Counted from the stretch's first letter, positions 51,942-63,217 are shown. The stretch is DNA of 64,000 bases from Skeletonema tropicum (GCA_037178625.1 CM074137.1:868001-932000), one strand, 5' to 3'. Program-made: numbers and translations. The notes: generated by a model not told the origin, from the letters alone.

Positions 51942-54419
51942 TCATGACCACTGTTTTTGCCACTCCCTTTCATACACATAAACTCCTCGGATCTTCCAAT
52001 ATGCCTCCTTCAACTCATCCGGATTACTCTCTACCCACTCATTACAAGTCTTGAATTTCTTGAACTGTAGTGCAAGTGAAAGTGAAGAGCCGAGCGTTAG
52101 TGGTTGAGTTTGAGAGAGGAGATACCTCTCAAAAAATTTATACATGCATCGTAAAAATCTTACCTGTTTCGGACAATCCATAAAGTAGCGATTACCAGCC
52201 ACCGAGCCACAAAACGCCAGGTTGATGACAAGACGCATATTACGAAAGTGTCCCGATGGACAGTTTGTTCCATCACCTATTGGAAAGTGTCCATAGGGTA
52301 GTCCCCATTGATTGGTATCTGGTGCGACTCGCGTACTCAAGTCTTCATTCGTGGCTGTTCGGAGGGCATCACGTAAATTGCTTGGGACTCTCCCATGAGG
52401 CGAAAATACCCATGTCCTAATGTGCTTGTAGACAGGATCCCACTCCAAGGCGTACACTCCACCTCCATTTTGATTCAGTGGTACGCCCAATGACCTTCCC
52501 TCCGTTTTCAGATCGGAAGCCACACAGCCTTGGTTAAGCCATTGATGAGGATCGTATACAAAACAATCCTGAGCATATCGAAATGTCATATCAGGAATCC
52601 CCGTCTTTTTATCCGGTATACCAACAGCAGTATCCCAAGTACCCGTCTTGCTACCCTCGGGAACATCATCCATACGACATACTTTCGTGGTATGCAATGC
52701 CGTCTTGGCGGTATCTTGATAATTCACTCCTTCGACTATATCAATTTCACCATTCACGGGCCAATTCGCTTCGTCAGTCAACCAGAATGCAGGCCAGGTA
52801 CCACATCCAGCGGGCATGTGCCGCAAGTCAATGATGAAAAGACCACGGTTGAACCGACGACGACCTTCGAGACGGACGGAATTGCGAGGGCCTTCTGGAG
52901 TGGGAGTGGTGGATATCATGACAAATGTTTCTTCTGGTACGTCGCTTGATTGGTCTGGATTGAAGGGTTCCAGTTTGGGTGGCTTCATTTCCTTTATTTC
53001 TAGTTGCTGCTTTGCCTGCTCTTGCTCTTGTGGTAGTTCTATCACTTCCAGTAAACGATTCGCTTTCTTCTCCTTAGTGATACTGTCGTTAGCATGCTCT
53101 ATCTGGTCGCTTGTTCCAGAAGAATCAGTATCATCATCATTCGACTTTTTCTTGTCATGTGTTTTACTCTTCTTCTTCTCGGCAGAAGCCTCCTCCTCCT
53201 CTTGTTTCTCCTCATCCAACTTTTTCCTCTTCAACTGATCCAAAAATGCCAAATCTTCCGCAAGCCAATCCTCTTCCGCTCTTGGATCACCATCCTCATA
53301 AATTTCAATCATATCACCCAACCCAACCGTCTCGGTAACCACCTCCACAATCCCCTCCTCACGTGCAACTTGTTCCGATACATACATGATATGTCCATTC
53401 GATCCAGCCGAGTCTTTTCCAGCATAAAAGTCGTAATATTGCCAAAAGTCATGCCCAACTTGTGCCTCAATGATTTTGTAGGGTCCTACTGGTTGTCGGG
53501 GGGGTCCTACGGCAATGGTTCCAAGTGCCAATGCGACACATACCAGTAAGATGAGGACGGCGGTGATCCCTACCATGGTGAGGACTTGATGTAGTACCTT
53601 GCGTTGTCGTTGTTTTTCGTACTCCAATAGGTCTTCACGTTCCATCATACCTGGGGGACCTTTATCAAAAGAGGCAGTACGCATTTTTCGTGTGGATTCT
53701 TGCATCCGTTCCAATACTCCCTTCTTTTTTTGTTCCATCATTTCTTGACCCTCAATATTCTCCTCATCATCATAATTTTCCTCCTCCTTCTTATCCTGCT
53801 GTTGCTTATGTAACAGTGCAGAAGCAATGCCACTAGCATCCAAATTCAAACTCTTGCGCAGAATGTCATGTTCCAAGCGTGCATTCCCTTGAGCTTCGAG
53901 TAATTGATTTCCAATGGCATCGACCATACGCCTTGTACTTGGACGTCGTCGTTGAGGACCACTACTTATTGCTCGTTGTTGTTGCTGGTCAACGACAACT
54001 ACAGTCTTATTTTGTGTTGCATTATTATCCCTCTCTGTTGCGGACAAATATTTCAAATCATCTGCCGTCAATACGGAATTCTCACCACCACCACCACCAC
54101 CGTAATTCTCACCACTACTACCATGCATCGAAAACGAGGACATGCTATCATCGTCATCATCATCACTCTTGAGTAACTTATTGACAGAATCGGAATCACC
54201 AATATTATCACTATTTAATCGTTTGGCACTTTTTTCCATCTCTTCAATGGAAATGGAACCGATTTGTGGTGGATGATGTTGGAATGGCAATTGACCTTCC
54301 GTCGCTGCTGTTGCTACAGGTGGAGCAGAGGCGGACGATAGAAGAGAGGCACTTTCATCTTCGGTTGGGTTGGACTTGCCTCTGGGAGGAGTTATGGATT
54401 GTTTAATTTTCTGAAACAT
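51942..54419 (-). CDS. Membrane-anchored GH16 endo-beta-glucanase with charged insert
   Basis: A single open frame of 825 codons, probably spliced: GTAAG at 52163 to CAG at 52065 (minus strand) removes a 99-bp, stop-free intron, giving 792 residues and joining CPKQ to FKKFKTCNEWVESNPDELKE, which matches the fungal-type GH16 C-terminus. Residues 1-275 are cytosolic and low complexity. A single membrane helix at about 279-303 (VGITAVLILLVCVALALGTI) makes it type II. The GH16 fold starts at about 320 (GHDFWQYYDFY), continues at about 510 (NSVRLEGRRRF, CGTWPAFWLTDEANWP) and has the catalytic GEIDIVEG at about 555 (nucleophile and acid/base Glu). About 130 Lys/Glu/Asp-rich residues are inserted at roughly 375-505. 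Likely targets are beta-1,3/1,6-glucans such as chrysolaminarin or wall glucan; this is inferred. Confidence 0.9.
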   Translation of the reverse strand: MFQKIKQSITPPRGKSNPTEDESASLLSSASAPPVATAATEGQLPFQHHPPQIGSISIEEMEKSAKRLNSDNIGDSDSVNKLLKSDDDDDDSMSSFSMHGSSGENYGGGGGGENSVLTADDLKYLSATERDNNATQNKTVVVVDQQQQRAISSGPQRRRPSTRRMVDAIGNQLLEAQGNARLEHDILRKSLNLDASGIASALLHKQQQDKKEEENYDDEENIEGQEMMEQKKKGVLERMQESTRKMRTASFDKGPPGMMEREDLLEYEKQRQRKVLHQVLTMVGITAVLILLVCVALALGTIAVGPPRQPVGPYKIIEAQVGHDFWQYYDFYAGKDSAGSNGHIMYVSEQVAREEGIVEVVTETVGLGDMIEIYEDGDPRAEEDWLAEDLAFLDQLKRKKLDEEKQEEEEASAEKKKSKTHDKKKSNDDDTDSSGTSDQIEHANDSITKEKKANRLLEVIELPQEQEQAKQQLEIKEMKPPKLEPFNPDQSSDVPEETFVMISTTPTPEGPRNSVRLEGRRRFNRGLFIIDLRHMPAGCGTWPAFWLTDEANWPVNGEIDIVEGVNYQDTAKTALHTTKVCRMDDVPEGSKTGTWDTAVGIPDKKTGIPDMTFRYAQDCFVYDPHQWLNQGCVASDLKTEGRSLGVPLNQNGGGVYALEWDPVYKHIRTWVFSPHGRVPSNLRDALRTATNEDLSTRVAPDTNQWGLPYGHFPIGDGTNCPSGHFRNMRLVINLAFCGSVAGNRYFMDCPKQVRFLRCMYKFFERYLLSQTQPLTLGSSLSLALQFKKFKTCNEWVESNPDELKEAYWKIRGVYVYEREWQKQWS
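52065..52163 (-). other. Stop-free 99-nt intron in the GH16 gene
   Basis: Boundaries GTAAG and CACTACAG are canonical, and the length is a multiple of three with no stop in frame, so both spliced and retained forms would be translatable. Family alignment favours removal. Confidence 0.75.
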
Positions 54420-54886
54420 AGTGGAATCTACTCGTACTTTGAGACTTTAAGTTTTATATCTCGTGCATATGATATGTCCATGTCCTGAGCAAAGCGCCGT
54501 GTATTCTTCTGTGCGTCAGTAGCTGCTACTGCTGTTATCAGCTCGCTGCTTTATGAAAATGTCTGTGTTAGACGATAAGGATGATGCATGCCAAAGAGTT
54601 CCACCTCGTTTGTGTGTTCCTCGGTGCTCGTGGTATCGGCGTTTTTGAGAAGGGAACGTGAAAAAGTGATGAAAAATCTTTCCATCCCAAGCTCTTTTGA
54701 TGAGGGCTCCCAAAATGGGGGGACTCCCCACGCACAATACCCCTTCTTCCCGATTAGCCACAATCTCAATATCGGGGGCTCCCCGCCCGCCCTCTATTAT
54801 CCTGGAGGCAAGCCCGCCCGCCCCTGTCCTTTCATTTTTTAGGCGAGACCACTCGCGATCGAGACAAAACTGTAGCAACATCAACC
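54420..54886. promoter_or_regulatory. Divergent intergenic region between GH16 and NUP160-like genes, right allele
   Basis: 467 bp, against 380 bp in the left copy. Extra sequence of about 100 bp lies at roughly 54671-54775, rich in C and G runs (AAAATGGGGGGACTCCCCAC). The final bases before the ATG also differ. Both promoters of the divergent pair must be here. Confidence 0.5.
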
Positions 54887-57800
54887 ATGACAGCCGATAC
54901 CCCCACCAACGGTAGGGGCGGCAGCAATCTCACCTCACTCTCAAAGACGACGACAACAACGATGAAGGAAATTCCCTTTCTTCAGCATTTATCACCAATT
55001 TCTCTGAGCAGCGGCAATGAGGGCGGCATTTCAGATGCCTCAAAAAATAATAACAACAACGGCGATGGTAATACTCGTCGCTATACAGTTGCCACAATCA
55101 GCAATGATGGATCTTCTTCGAACGTTCCTCAAGGTGCATTTGGATTAGTTCTTTGTGAGCAATCATCAGACGTCAATAACAGCAACGAGGAATGCCCGTC
55201 ACGCGTAACAAATAATATGATGATGGCATCAGACTTGATTGCACCTGACAATAATTGGAATAAACTGCCATCGTCATCATACCTGCCTTGCAACTTTTTC
55301 ATGAAAAAATCCAACAAGGAACAACGACAGCTCATGCTTGGTCTCACATCCTCGACATATTCACAATATGATGATACACTGATTTATACCAATGGAATTA
55401 TCTCGGGTAATTATGGAGTGATGCGAATTACCACTCGTCATGCGGGTGTTGGTACTGCGTCCACCTCAATGAATGATGATGATAGCATTATGTCAAAAGG
55501 ACGAAAAGGACAGAATGTATTGTTGGATCTTTCGTCACTTCTCAACAATACAAACAATGGTGATGAAACTGCGGTAACCACGATTGTCAAGACGGCATGT
55601 TTCCTTGTCCACCCTGAAACCAACAACAACAATGTTACTGAGAATGAAGAAGAGCATGATGACCAAGGTTGGAGTCCCACACACAATAATACACAACCAA
55701 GTTATTTGCATGTACACATGATGACATCTCGGGGGGCAATGATACGTATCGTGTTATCCTATCCTACCCTGACACCATTATTATCCGAAGAAAATGATTC
55801 ATTATTTGCGTTGTCGTCATTTGTGTACCCCTCTGCTTCTTCTCGGGACATTGGACATGCTGGGCTGGTTTGTTTTCCTACACCTACTACTGTGGTGTAT
55901 ACTACCGATACGACGAATGAGATGGACGGTGGTGGTGGTAATTTGTACTGCATTGACTTGGGCGATGATGCTCTACATCCAACCAATGGCAACACATCAT
56001 CATCTTCGATTATCACCAGAGTTTGGAGTAACATTCACAAAACTAGGGATTCACCCTCCTCCCAAACTGAGGGAACTACCCCCAACAACGACTACATCCA
56101 CGGTAGTACGACAACGCCCATGGTTCGTAAAATGGAAAGACCACCCCCGAGTACTAAAACTGTGCCACGTAAGAAGGCACGGAAATCACTCCTATCGAGT
56201 ATTTATACCATGGTAGTGGGGGGTGATGATGGTGTGAATGAAGAATACGAGTACAATGGTGATAACAATTATACTGATCCAGAACAACAGAGTGGAAGTA
56301 GTGTCCTTCCTCCGATTGTAGCAGTGACATCACTTGGTGGTACCAACGGTACGACCATTAGTGGAGATGGAGTGGCAAGGGTGGCAACGTTTCATACTGA
56401 TGGATCACTTTGTATTTGGGTAGCGGAGACAACGCGACGAAAGAGATCTCTGGAAAATGCTGCTGCAGGTAGTAGTAGTAAATCCATGTACCGTCCGAGG
56501 TTACGTATCCCTTCGGTTCAATGCATTATTGGTTCAAATGCTTCTGGAATTCTTCCATCGATGGATGTTACCATTCGTGGTCAATACAATCTTGACGATC
56601 AATCGTATCAAGTTGCACTATCTTGTGGCGGTGGCGGTGGTGGTGCAAGTACGACTACCCTCCAATTATTTCGTGGTGAGAGTTTTAGTAATTTTGACGA
56701 AGACGATGAAATCTCCTTTGGGAAAACTTTTGTGCAGGATTTGGTCCTTCCATCGGGTTGTGGCAGTGTGGTCGACATGTCTTGGGATAATGGTGTGAAT
56801 GATTTACTTGTTTTAGTTCGACAAGGTTCGGATGTTGTGGATGCAACTGAGGAGGAGGAGGAGGAGGGGGTTGCATCTTTGGTCGTCTATCCACTACTCA
56901 CAAATAGTGAGGATGGGACAAGTTTGTATTCAGATCCAGTGCTACCATCCAACATGACGTTGAGACAGTTGGGTATGAATCATCCTTCATTATCGCTTGG
57001 TCTTTCTGCCTCGGAGGAATTGGATAGGTACATTGATTTGTCTACGGTGAATCGTAACAGAGTTGATGACAATGGCGATGACGACATGGAGATGGATGAC
57101 ACTCATGTTGTCGACATTGCTCAATTGGAAGCGAATATTGATCGAGCTGGTTTGTTGGCAATTCTTCAGCCATTTGGTAGGAGTCGTCCGTCAGCTTTGG
57201 CTGTGTATCGTGCCATGTCTCGATTGGGTCTCCTTGTCAATACTAAAGATATCCAATTGGATGAGATCCATCCTTCTTCTATCGTGTTGGCCATGCGCAA
57301 TTGGAAGAAGAGGGATGAATTTGAAGCATCCCATCCATCGTTTTCATCGAGTTTAGTTCCCCGCGAAGGATCTCCTCTCCCCTCAGGTGGTGATCATCAT
57401 ACGAAAAGGCATTCCAACAAGAGCTCTCGTGTCAGTGACGATGAAGAGGAAGATATTGAAAGCAACGTCGAAGCTGAAGTTGTCCAAAATTCATATAGGT
57501 TGAAATGGATCCATCTATTGTCTGAAATCCGTCGTGAAGAATTGCAATTGAATGATGTCGTGTCCATTTCATCGCTACCTCTTTCTGCTTCGTCGTCGAT
57601 CAATATCATGATGCGTGTGGGTATGGTGTCAATGTTGAGTTTAAATGATTCAGTGGAATCTACTTTGAATAATGAAGATGAGAAGCTCATGGCTGCACTG
57701 GATGAACTCTCTCTCAACCTCATGGTTGCGGCAATGGACGACCCAGCTTGTCGTCAGCTGCTAAGCGCATCAGAAGCTCTCATTTATAGCGCAGCCTCGA

Positions 57801-60658
57801 AGGCGTCTCCACTTGTGTCAAGTTGGAGTAGCAGCGATCTAGGCAATGACTTGTTGTTACAGATCTGCAATGTAGGAAACTCTGCAATGGCCAATGTAGC
57901 TTTGACGGAAAATCAGCTGCACTTGTTGAGCAACATCTCCAACCTTGGCATGAATTTTGCGGAGAAGTGGCTTCAGTCACCTACGTCTCTCTCTTCATCG
58001 GTCTCGAATCATTTGGCCATTACGAAGACATTTGCGACAATGCCGAATTCAGGCCCTGATGGAAAGGTGTCTTTGTGTGATGCAGATGCACAGGCTTCAG
58101 CAACAGCCTTGATTTCGTCGATGGTAGAGTCCACTCGTCTGCTTTCCTTATCTCGCCTCATCGTTGTGAGCGGTATGCCTCAATCAGTACCTTCGCATCT
58201 CCAGAATAATGCATTGCGCTCTATTCTATACTCTACAGCGCTCTCATGGGCGTTTAAGCAGTCATCCAGCGACGATACAAGCCGCACTGTTCTTGACGAG
58301 TATCTATCACATGAAATGACAAAAGAATTTTACTCGTCAGGAGTTACAACAGCGATACATTTGGCGGACATGTGCATTGCGTCTTCGTTCAGCTTTCTTT
58401 CAAATGAATCATCGGAAAGTATGCTGCTACCATTGGTTTCGCCCTCCCACGAGCCACGTGTTGCTCTCCGTCTGCTGGCTCCTCTGGTTGAGTATCCCAA
58501 CTTTGCATTACTCGGCAACGATCAAAAGAGAAAGGATGTCACAGCAGAGTGTCTGTTGGCAGAAGCCACTGAAGTTGCCAAGCATTACGATGAAGTCGCC
58601 ACGACGACGTCACCAAAAGATTTGTGGTCTCTCGCTTCAAAGTTTCTTTCGGATTCAATCTCGCTGGAATCTTTGACTACAACTAACTTCTATGACATCT
58701 TTGAGTGTTTGAAAGGCAGCAGAGGTAGTTGGTGGACTTTCGAAGCCGAGCCCCACCACGAAGAGCTCTTGTTTCAAGCACTGACGGTGATATTACAAAT
58801 AGGAGACGATCTTGGTGAAGACTCAAGCACCCCGGAAACTGAGGAAGAAATACAACGTTTGTGCACAATGCAAACAGTGAAGTCGCTCTTCTTGCCATTG
58901 GCACTGTGCTCTAGAGGAATTTCTGTAGACCAAAGTTTTATCGACGGCAATGCATGGAGGAACATTCCGAGACAATCGATGTACAATTTTGTTAAGACTC
59001 TGATGAAAATATCAAATATGATCCATCGTGTTGACACAGTTGGAAGGTACTTGAAGCTGGGGAGTGGAGAAAAGTCATTACCACCTTGCTGTGCAGTTGT
59101 CTTGGAGGCTGTGAACGATGCTGTTACTTCAATCACTTCAACTCTGCCTCCTGAGATGTGGCGAGATATGCCCGAGTTATCCAACTTATATTCTACTGCG
59201 TTCAAAACTTCTGTAGGTGGTAGGTTGTGGAATGAAGCGCTCGACGCTTGCGTTTCCAACTCAGGCGAAGGCGACAGAAATGACAAGTTGAAACATCTCA
59301 TTTTGGAAATGGTGCGCGTGGGAGATATTGGCAAGCTTGTTGACATGAGCCTAACTGTTGTGGGTGGCAGTGGCGACTTGTTTCAGCTCGCAACCTCAAT
59401 AGTGGAAGAAGCAGCTCTTGATCAACAGGATGACTTGGACAGTGGCCTAGACTATTGGGGATGCCTGTACACTCTTCATGCGTCTCGTGGGAATTGGAAA
59501 CAGGCCGCAGAAGCAATGGATATCTGTGGAAAGGTCACCGTGAGCAGTGCTTTGTCGAAGACAAACCCGCTCACCCGGGGTGCATCGAAAAAAGTTATGG
59601 ATCGAGCATCGTTGTCTGCCCACGCGTGTGCACATGCCGTGAGCTTAGTAGACACGCCACACCAGTACATAGGAGAACAAAGGGATACCATTCTTACTAA
59701 AGAAGACATCGATCGAAGAGCGGTCCGTGCATCGGCATTGCGTGCACTTTCAATGGATGAATGCTCTCCAAATTCGATTTCCAGTATTTTGAAGTCTCCT
59801 TCTCTTGACACGATTGACATCTTGGCACGGATGGGATATTACGAACATGCAATCGCTGTCGCTGCGGGAGTTTCATCGAAGAGAAGGAGTAATCCAAGCG
59901 GTGTCGATGTATTTTTCGATTCTTTGAGGCACATTTTGTGTACTTACCTCGTTCCGGAAGCCATGGCTTTTAGTGCGATGTGTGACGAAGACAATCAATT
60001 GGAGTCGCGGTCAAAGCTCATTCAGATGCGAACGTCTTCGTCGGTATGTGAGCAGGAAATTGCTTGCAAATCTTGTCCGTCTACTAATAGCTCTGCGCAG
60101 ACGACCATGGCAATGAATCTTCTCCATCAATACACCACCGCATATTCGAAGCGGTGTGGTGGATTGGGTCTGAGTGTAGCTTCTGCTATCCTTGATTTGA
60201 GTGAGAATGCAGTCTTGCCCATTTGGTTGAAAGACCTGTGCATGTTTGGTAGTCCAGCAAACGAAAGTAACTTGTTCGCTCGAAGAAATTGCGACAGTAG
60301 CATTGCCGATCCTTCCGCATTGGTTCGCTTACTCATGTCACATCATAAATACGAAGAATCTTGTGAAGTGGTGACAACCATATTATCATCTCAGGCATCA
60401 AGCACGAGCCCATCTAGCCGCTTACCTGAGAAGGGTAGTATCGACTACGTTCCATATGATTTGATTGATAGGCTGTGGCAGATCATTGAAAATATTGCGT
60501 CCAGCTCGGCTTCCGCATCTGAGAAGACCCAGAAGAAGATCCAACTTTTACTAAAGAGTCGCACTTGCATGGAGAAATCTCTGACAAAGCATTTTGAACG
60601 CCTCAAACTTAGTGAAGATGGACTCCGAAGTGCGCGTACTCTATCAAATAATGCATAA
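54887..60658 (+). CDS. NUP160: NUP160/NUP120-like nucleoporin, intact copy
   Basis: A single-exon ORF of 1923 residues. The N-terminal half has beta-propeller character, including an ATFHTDGSLCIWVAE strand like the 'D-x-x-L-R-V-W' blade of NUP160, with many low-complexity Asn/Ser/Gly loops. The C-terminal half is a helical solenoid. Near residue 1520 the segment YTLHASRGNWKQAAEAM matches the NUP160 signature 'LY-F-H-I-x-R-N-Y-R-x-A', and near 1641 IDILARMGYYEHAIAVA matches its C-terminal 'A-G-x-Y-D-x-A' repeat. NUP160 is a stem component of the Y-shaped NUP107-160 complex, the outer ring scaffold of the nuclear pore. The protein is longer than animal NUP160 (about 1400 residues) because of the insertions. 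The start at 54887 is in a context shared by both copies. Confidence 0.8.
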   Translation: MTADTPTNGRGGSNLTSLSKTTTTTMKEIPFLQHLSPISLSSGNEGGISDASKNNNNNGDGNTRRYTVATISNDGSSSNVPQGAFGLVLCEQSSDVNNSNEECPSRVTNNMMMASDLIAPDNNWNKLPSSSYLPCNFFMKKSNKEQRQLMLGLTSSTYSQYDDTLIYTNGIISGNYGVMRITTRHAGVGTASTSMNDDDSIMSKGRKGQNVLLDLSSLLNNTNNGDETAVTTIVKTACFLVHPETNNNNVTENEEEHDDQGWSPTHNNTQPSYLHVHMMTSRGAMIRIVLSYPTLTPLLSEENDSLFALSSFVYPSASSRDIGHAGLVCFPTPTTVVYTTDTTNEMDGGGGNLYCIDLGDDALHPTNGNTSSSSIITRVWSNIHKTRDSPSSQTEGTTPNNDYIHGSTTTPMVRKMERPPPSTKTVPRKKARKSLLSSIYTMVVGGDDGVNEEYEYNGDNNYTDPEQQSGSSVLPPIVAVTSLGGTNGTTISGDGVARVATFHTDGSLCIWVAETTRRKRSLENAAAGSSSKSMYRPRLRIPSVQCIIGSNASGILPSMDVTIRGQYNLDDQSYQVALSCGGGGGGASTTTLQLFRGESFSNFDEDDEISFGKTFVQDLVLPSGCGSVVDMSWDNGVNDLLVLVRQGSDVVDATEEEEEEGVASLVVYPLLTNSEDGTSLYSDPVLPSNMTLRQLGMNHPSLSLGLSASEELDRYIDLSTVNRNRVDDNGDDDMEMDDTHVVDIAQLEANIDRAGLLAILQPFGRSRPSALAVYRAMSRLGLLVNTKDIQLDEIHPSSIVLAMRNWKKRDEFEASHPSFSSSLVPREGSPLPSGGDHHTKRHSNKSSRVSDDEEEDIESNVEAEVVQNSYRLKWIHLLSEIRREELQLNDVVSISSLPLSASSSINIMMRVGMVSMLSLNDSVESTLNNEDEKLMAALDELSLNLMVAAMDDPACRQLLSASEALIYSAASKASPLVSSWSSSDLGNDLLLQICNVGNSAMANVALTENQLHLLSNISNLGMNFAEKWLQSPTSLSSSVSNHLAITKTFATMPNSGPDGKVSLCDADAQASATALISSMVESTRLLSLSRLIVVSGMPQSVPSHLQNNALRSILYSTALSWAFKQSSSDDTSRTVLDEYLSHEMTKEFYSSGVTTAIHLADMCIASSFSFLSNESSESMLLPLVSPSHEPRVALRLLAPLVEYPNFALLGNDQKRKDVTAECLLAEATEVAKHYDEVATTTSPKDLWSLASKFLSDSISLESLTTTNFYDIFECLKGSRGSWWTFEAEPHHEELLFQALTVILQIGDDLGEDSSTPETEEEIQRLCTMQTVKSLFLPLALCSRGISVDQSFIDGNAWRNIPRQSMYNFVKTLMKISNMIHRVDTVGRYLKLGSGEKSLPPCCAVVLEAVNDAVTSITSTLPPEMWRDMPELSNLYSTAFKTSVGGRLWNEALDACVSNSGEGDRNDKLKHLILEMVRVGDIGKLVDMSLTVVGGSGDLFQLATSIVEEAALDQQDDLDSGLDYWGCLYTLHASRGNWKQAAEAMDICGKVTVSSALSKTNPLTRGASKKVMDRASLSAHACAHAVSLVDTPHQYIGEQRDTILTKEDIDRRAVRASALRALSMDECSPNSISSILKSPSLDTIDILARMGYYEHAIAVAAGVSSKRRSNPSGVDVFFDSLRHILCTYLVPEAMAFSAMCDEDNQLESRSKLIQMRTSSSVCEQEIACKSCPSTNSSAQTTMAMNLLHQYTTAYSKRCGGLGLSVASAILDLSENAVLPIWLKDLCMFGSPANESNLFARRNCDSSIADPSALVRLLMSHHKYEESCEVVTTILSSQASSTSPSSRLPEKGSIDYVPYDLIDRLWQIIENIASSSASASEKTQKKIQLLLKSRTCMEKSLTKHFERLKLSEDGLRSARTLSNNA

Positions 60659-61521
60659 GATAAGCTAGTTTCATCAACAAATTCAACACAGACATTCTCA
60701 TCCCATCACCACTAACACCATGGGCTTAGTTGATAGCAGAATTGGCTCCCGATATCTTCTAAGAGGACTCCCAAGCTATATGTAAAGCGCCACAAACGCA
60801 TTCTCTACTTCGTTACTCTTCTGATGTATGCCTTGAGTTGAAACACGTTGCATAAGAAAGAGGTGTTAAAATGCTGTTCATGTATGTACGATACGCTAGT
60901 TGCGTCTTGCAGCGCTATGCGCCTCCGCAATTTAAATGAAATCAATATCTTCTCCGTCTTCGTGTATCAGCAGAAAGCTCATTTACATGGTAGTGTTTGC
61001 AAAGAGCTATCGGGCCAGCGTTGGTTTCAATCGTCACATCTAAATCATAGGATACCTTTAACTTGGTCAAGGAGGAGACATCAACAACTGATAATCAAGT
61101 GCTGAGGATCAAGTACCTACAAATAATTATGTGAGGTCCGAGCCAAAAGTACAGGACACACATTACAATGCGTTCAAAAGGAGTTTTTGCCTTCGAAACC
61201 AAGATGCTGTCCTAAAAGGAATGAGTGCCTTGATATGACGAGACAGCCAATTCAGTGTCATCTGAAAACTTGGTTCAGTTTCTTCATCTAATAAGAGTTA
61301 ATTCACAATTGCAAGGAGGTGCCCTTGCATTTTTTGGTTACAATGTTCCCCTACGTCCTATTCCCTCCTGATTCCCACCATGATTTGTGTTGACAACAAC
61401 AGCATAATTGCCCCACAACGTTTAACTTCATCATGTCTAACACCCACAAGAGACACAACCCTCACATACGTCCCCACCCTATCATCTATTCCCTCTCCAC
61501 AATTTATCTATATTAATAATT
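60659..61521. other. Intergenic, convergent 3' region, right copy
   Basis: Equivalent of 7063-7930. No gene or RNA recognised. Confidence 0.5.
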
Positions 61522-62332
61522 TTACTTCTTCTCCCCATCCGGTGTATCCCCCCACTCCACATCCCCATGCCCCCCATCCTCATCACTCGGATTATACTCA
61601 ATATCCACCGGCTTCACCAATTCCCACCACCGATTCCTCAAATACATATCCATAACCTTCATCTCATTATCGGCCTGTACGACCAACTCCTCCACCTGTC
61701 CACAATTACATAGCTCCTCGACTGCCTCTGGATCATCCAGGTTGTTTTGGGCGGCGGCAATGCGATATCTGGCTATTTTTTCCACGTTGATGCGGTATTG
61801 GGAGGTGGGGGGCATGTCGGAGGCGGCGAGTTTGTCGAGGAAGGGCTTGGTATTTGGTGATCATTTTGGGGACTGCGTCGTGATCGACGTCGAGGCCGAC
61901 CTGTAGGAATTTTCAGAGATGTTGGTTGTGCATTGGAAGTATGGATGAATGTCGTTTTTCAGATGGAGAAGAGGATGATGTGTGAGGAGCCAATGAATAA
62001 ATAAAAAAGCATATTTTGAATTTCGTTAATCCGTGACTTTTCTCCTCCGTAGCACCAACCAAATCAGACAACCTTGAATATTACTAAAATGACATACCAC
62101 CACAAAATTACACAGTGAACCGACAAACAAAGCAATTAAATACACAAGTTATAAAACTCACCAAACCAGTCGATGTTTTCCCCAATCCAATTCCAGGAGT
62201 CAAAGAAGCTTCTGGCTGGGCAGAAAACGCCGCTCTTGTAATATTAGTGACATTGCAAGTTGACTGCCTCGCTGCCCTGGAGGAGCGGGATGCTATAGAT
62301 GACAGTACCCTTAGTGTTTGGGAGGACATCAT
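61522..62332 (-). CDS. NDUFA5: NDUFA5-like complex I subunit, right copy (one-base frameshift)
   Basis: Exon 1 (62332-62162) encodes a mitochondrial presequence rich in Ser/Arg ([20 protein letters not shown]) and ends KTSTGL. A 261-bp GT-AG intron (62161-61901) follows. Exon 2 (61900-61522) continues [20 protein letters not shown], then [20 protein letters not shown], the family block [17 protein letters not shown] and RNRWWELV. These are the KTTGLVGL start, the tyrosine-arginine helix, the G-Q-x-E-E-x-I-x-Q-A helix and the WKPWEPL-like end of NDUFA5, an accessory subunit of the Q-module matrix arm of respiratory complex I. An extra A near 61842 shifts the frame between KYQAL and LDKLAASD; the left copy lacks it. 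Without it the product is 182 residues. Confidence 0.85.
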
Positions 62333-63217
62333 GGTTGTTTGATAAAGCTAGCGTTGGAGTGCGTGCATTCTCAGCGGGGTGCTGGTTGCTGGTGCCGACC
62401 TGTCCGTAGGAGGTCAGTCCCGAACCGTCCCGTCGGCCTATCCGGGGTTCGGGTTCGGGACGGGATAAGGGACGGAACCCGACGGGACGGATAATCCGGA
62501 TAATCTGGCATATTTCCCGTACAAGAAGCATATTGTGTCTAACTCTGTCAATAAAGCAATAAACAAGTCTTGTGGCCAAGAAAAGTTGGCCTTGATCAAG
62601 GGTAAGCCTTGATAGCATACAATGTGATTGCAGCTGCTCATCGCTTTCTCTCGCGAAGGACCGGCGCTACAACCTCGTAGGTGTCCTGATGAAGTCGAAT
62701 TGGGATGGCCACCAGCTCCACATTCAAGATCAGCTTCAATTGGCTCATAATGATTGATAATGATAGTATAGACATAAAACAATACTGCTCATGCGAACTG
62801 GGTATGTCCCATTGATGCTGCAGCCTTGCAGGCTCGCTACTCGATTGGGTGCAATTTGGGCTAGTTGTCAGCTTCACATTAACTTTGTATTTATTTATTA
62901 TATTATAGACACAGGGCCAGATCATGTGTCCAGCGCATCCGCGTTGGCTTTGCAGGGTGTTTGCTGCACATCAAAGTCAAGTATGAGAGCAGAGAAGAAA
63001 AGGATTCAGATTTAATAGCATTATATCGCGTTCATGTGATGCAACAACCTCAAGAACGAAGAAGCTGTGTGTTGTGAGCCGAATGAAGTCAACAATCCTG
63101 GAAGATGCGCGTCCAACGTTGGTCGTGGATTTGTTCCATCAAGGAGTGAAGAAGAGTTTCCAAATTAGCACTACTGAAATTGCATAATTGATTTTTTGAA
63201 ATTTAGATTATTTTTTG
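62333..63217. other. Intergenic stretch upstream of the NDUFA5-like gene, right copy
   Basis: Equivalent of 8743-9628, containing the GC-rich interleaved palindrome. No gene supported. Confidence 0.4.
62417..62490. repeat. GC-rich interleaved inverted repeats, right copy
   Basis: Same sequence and structure as 8827-8900. Confidence 0.75.
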
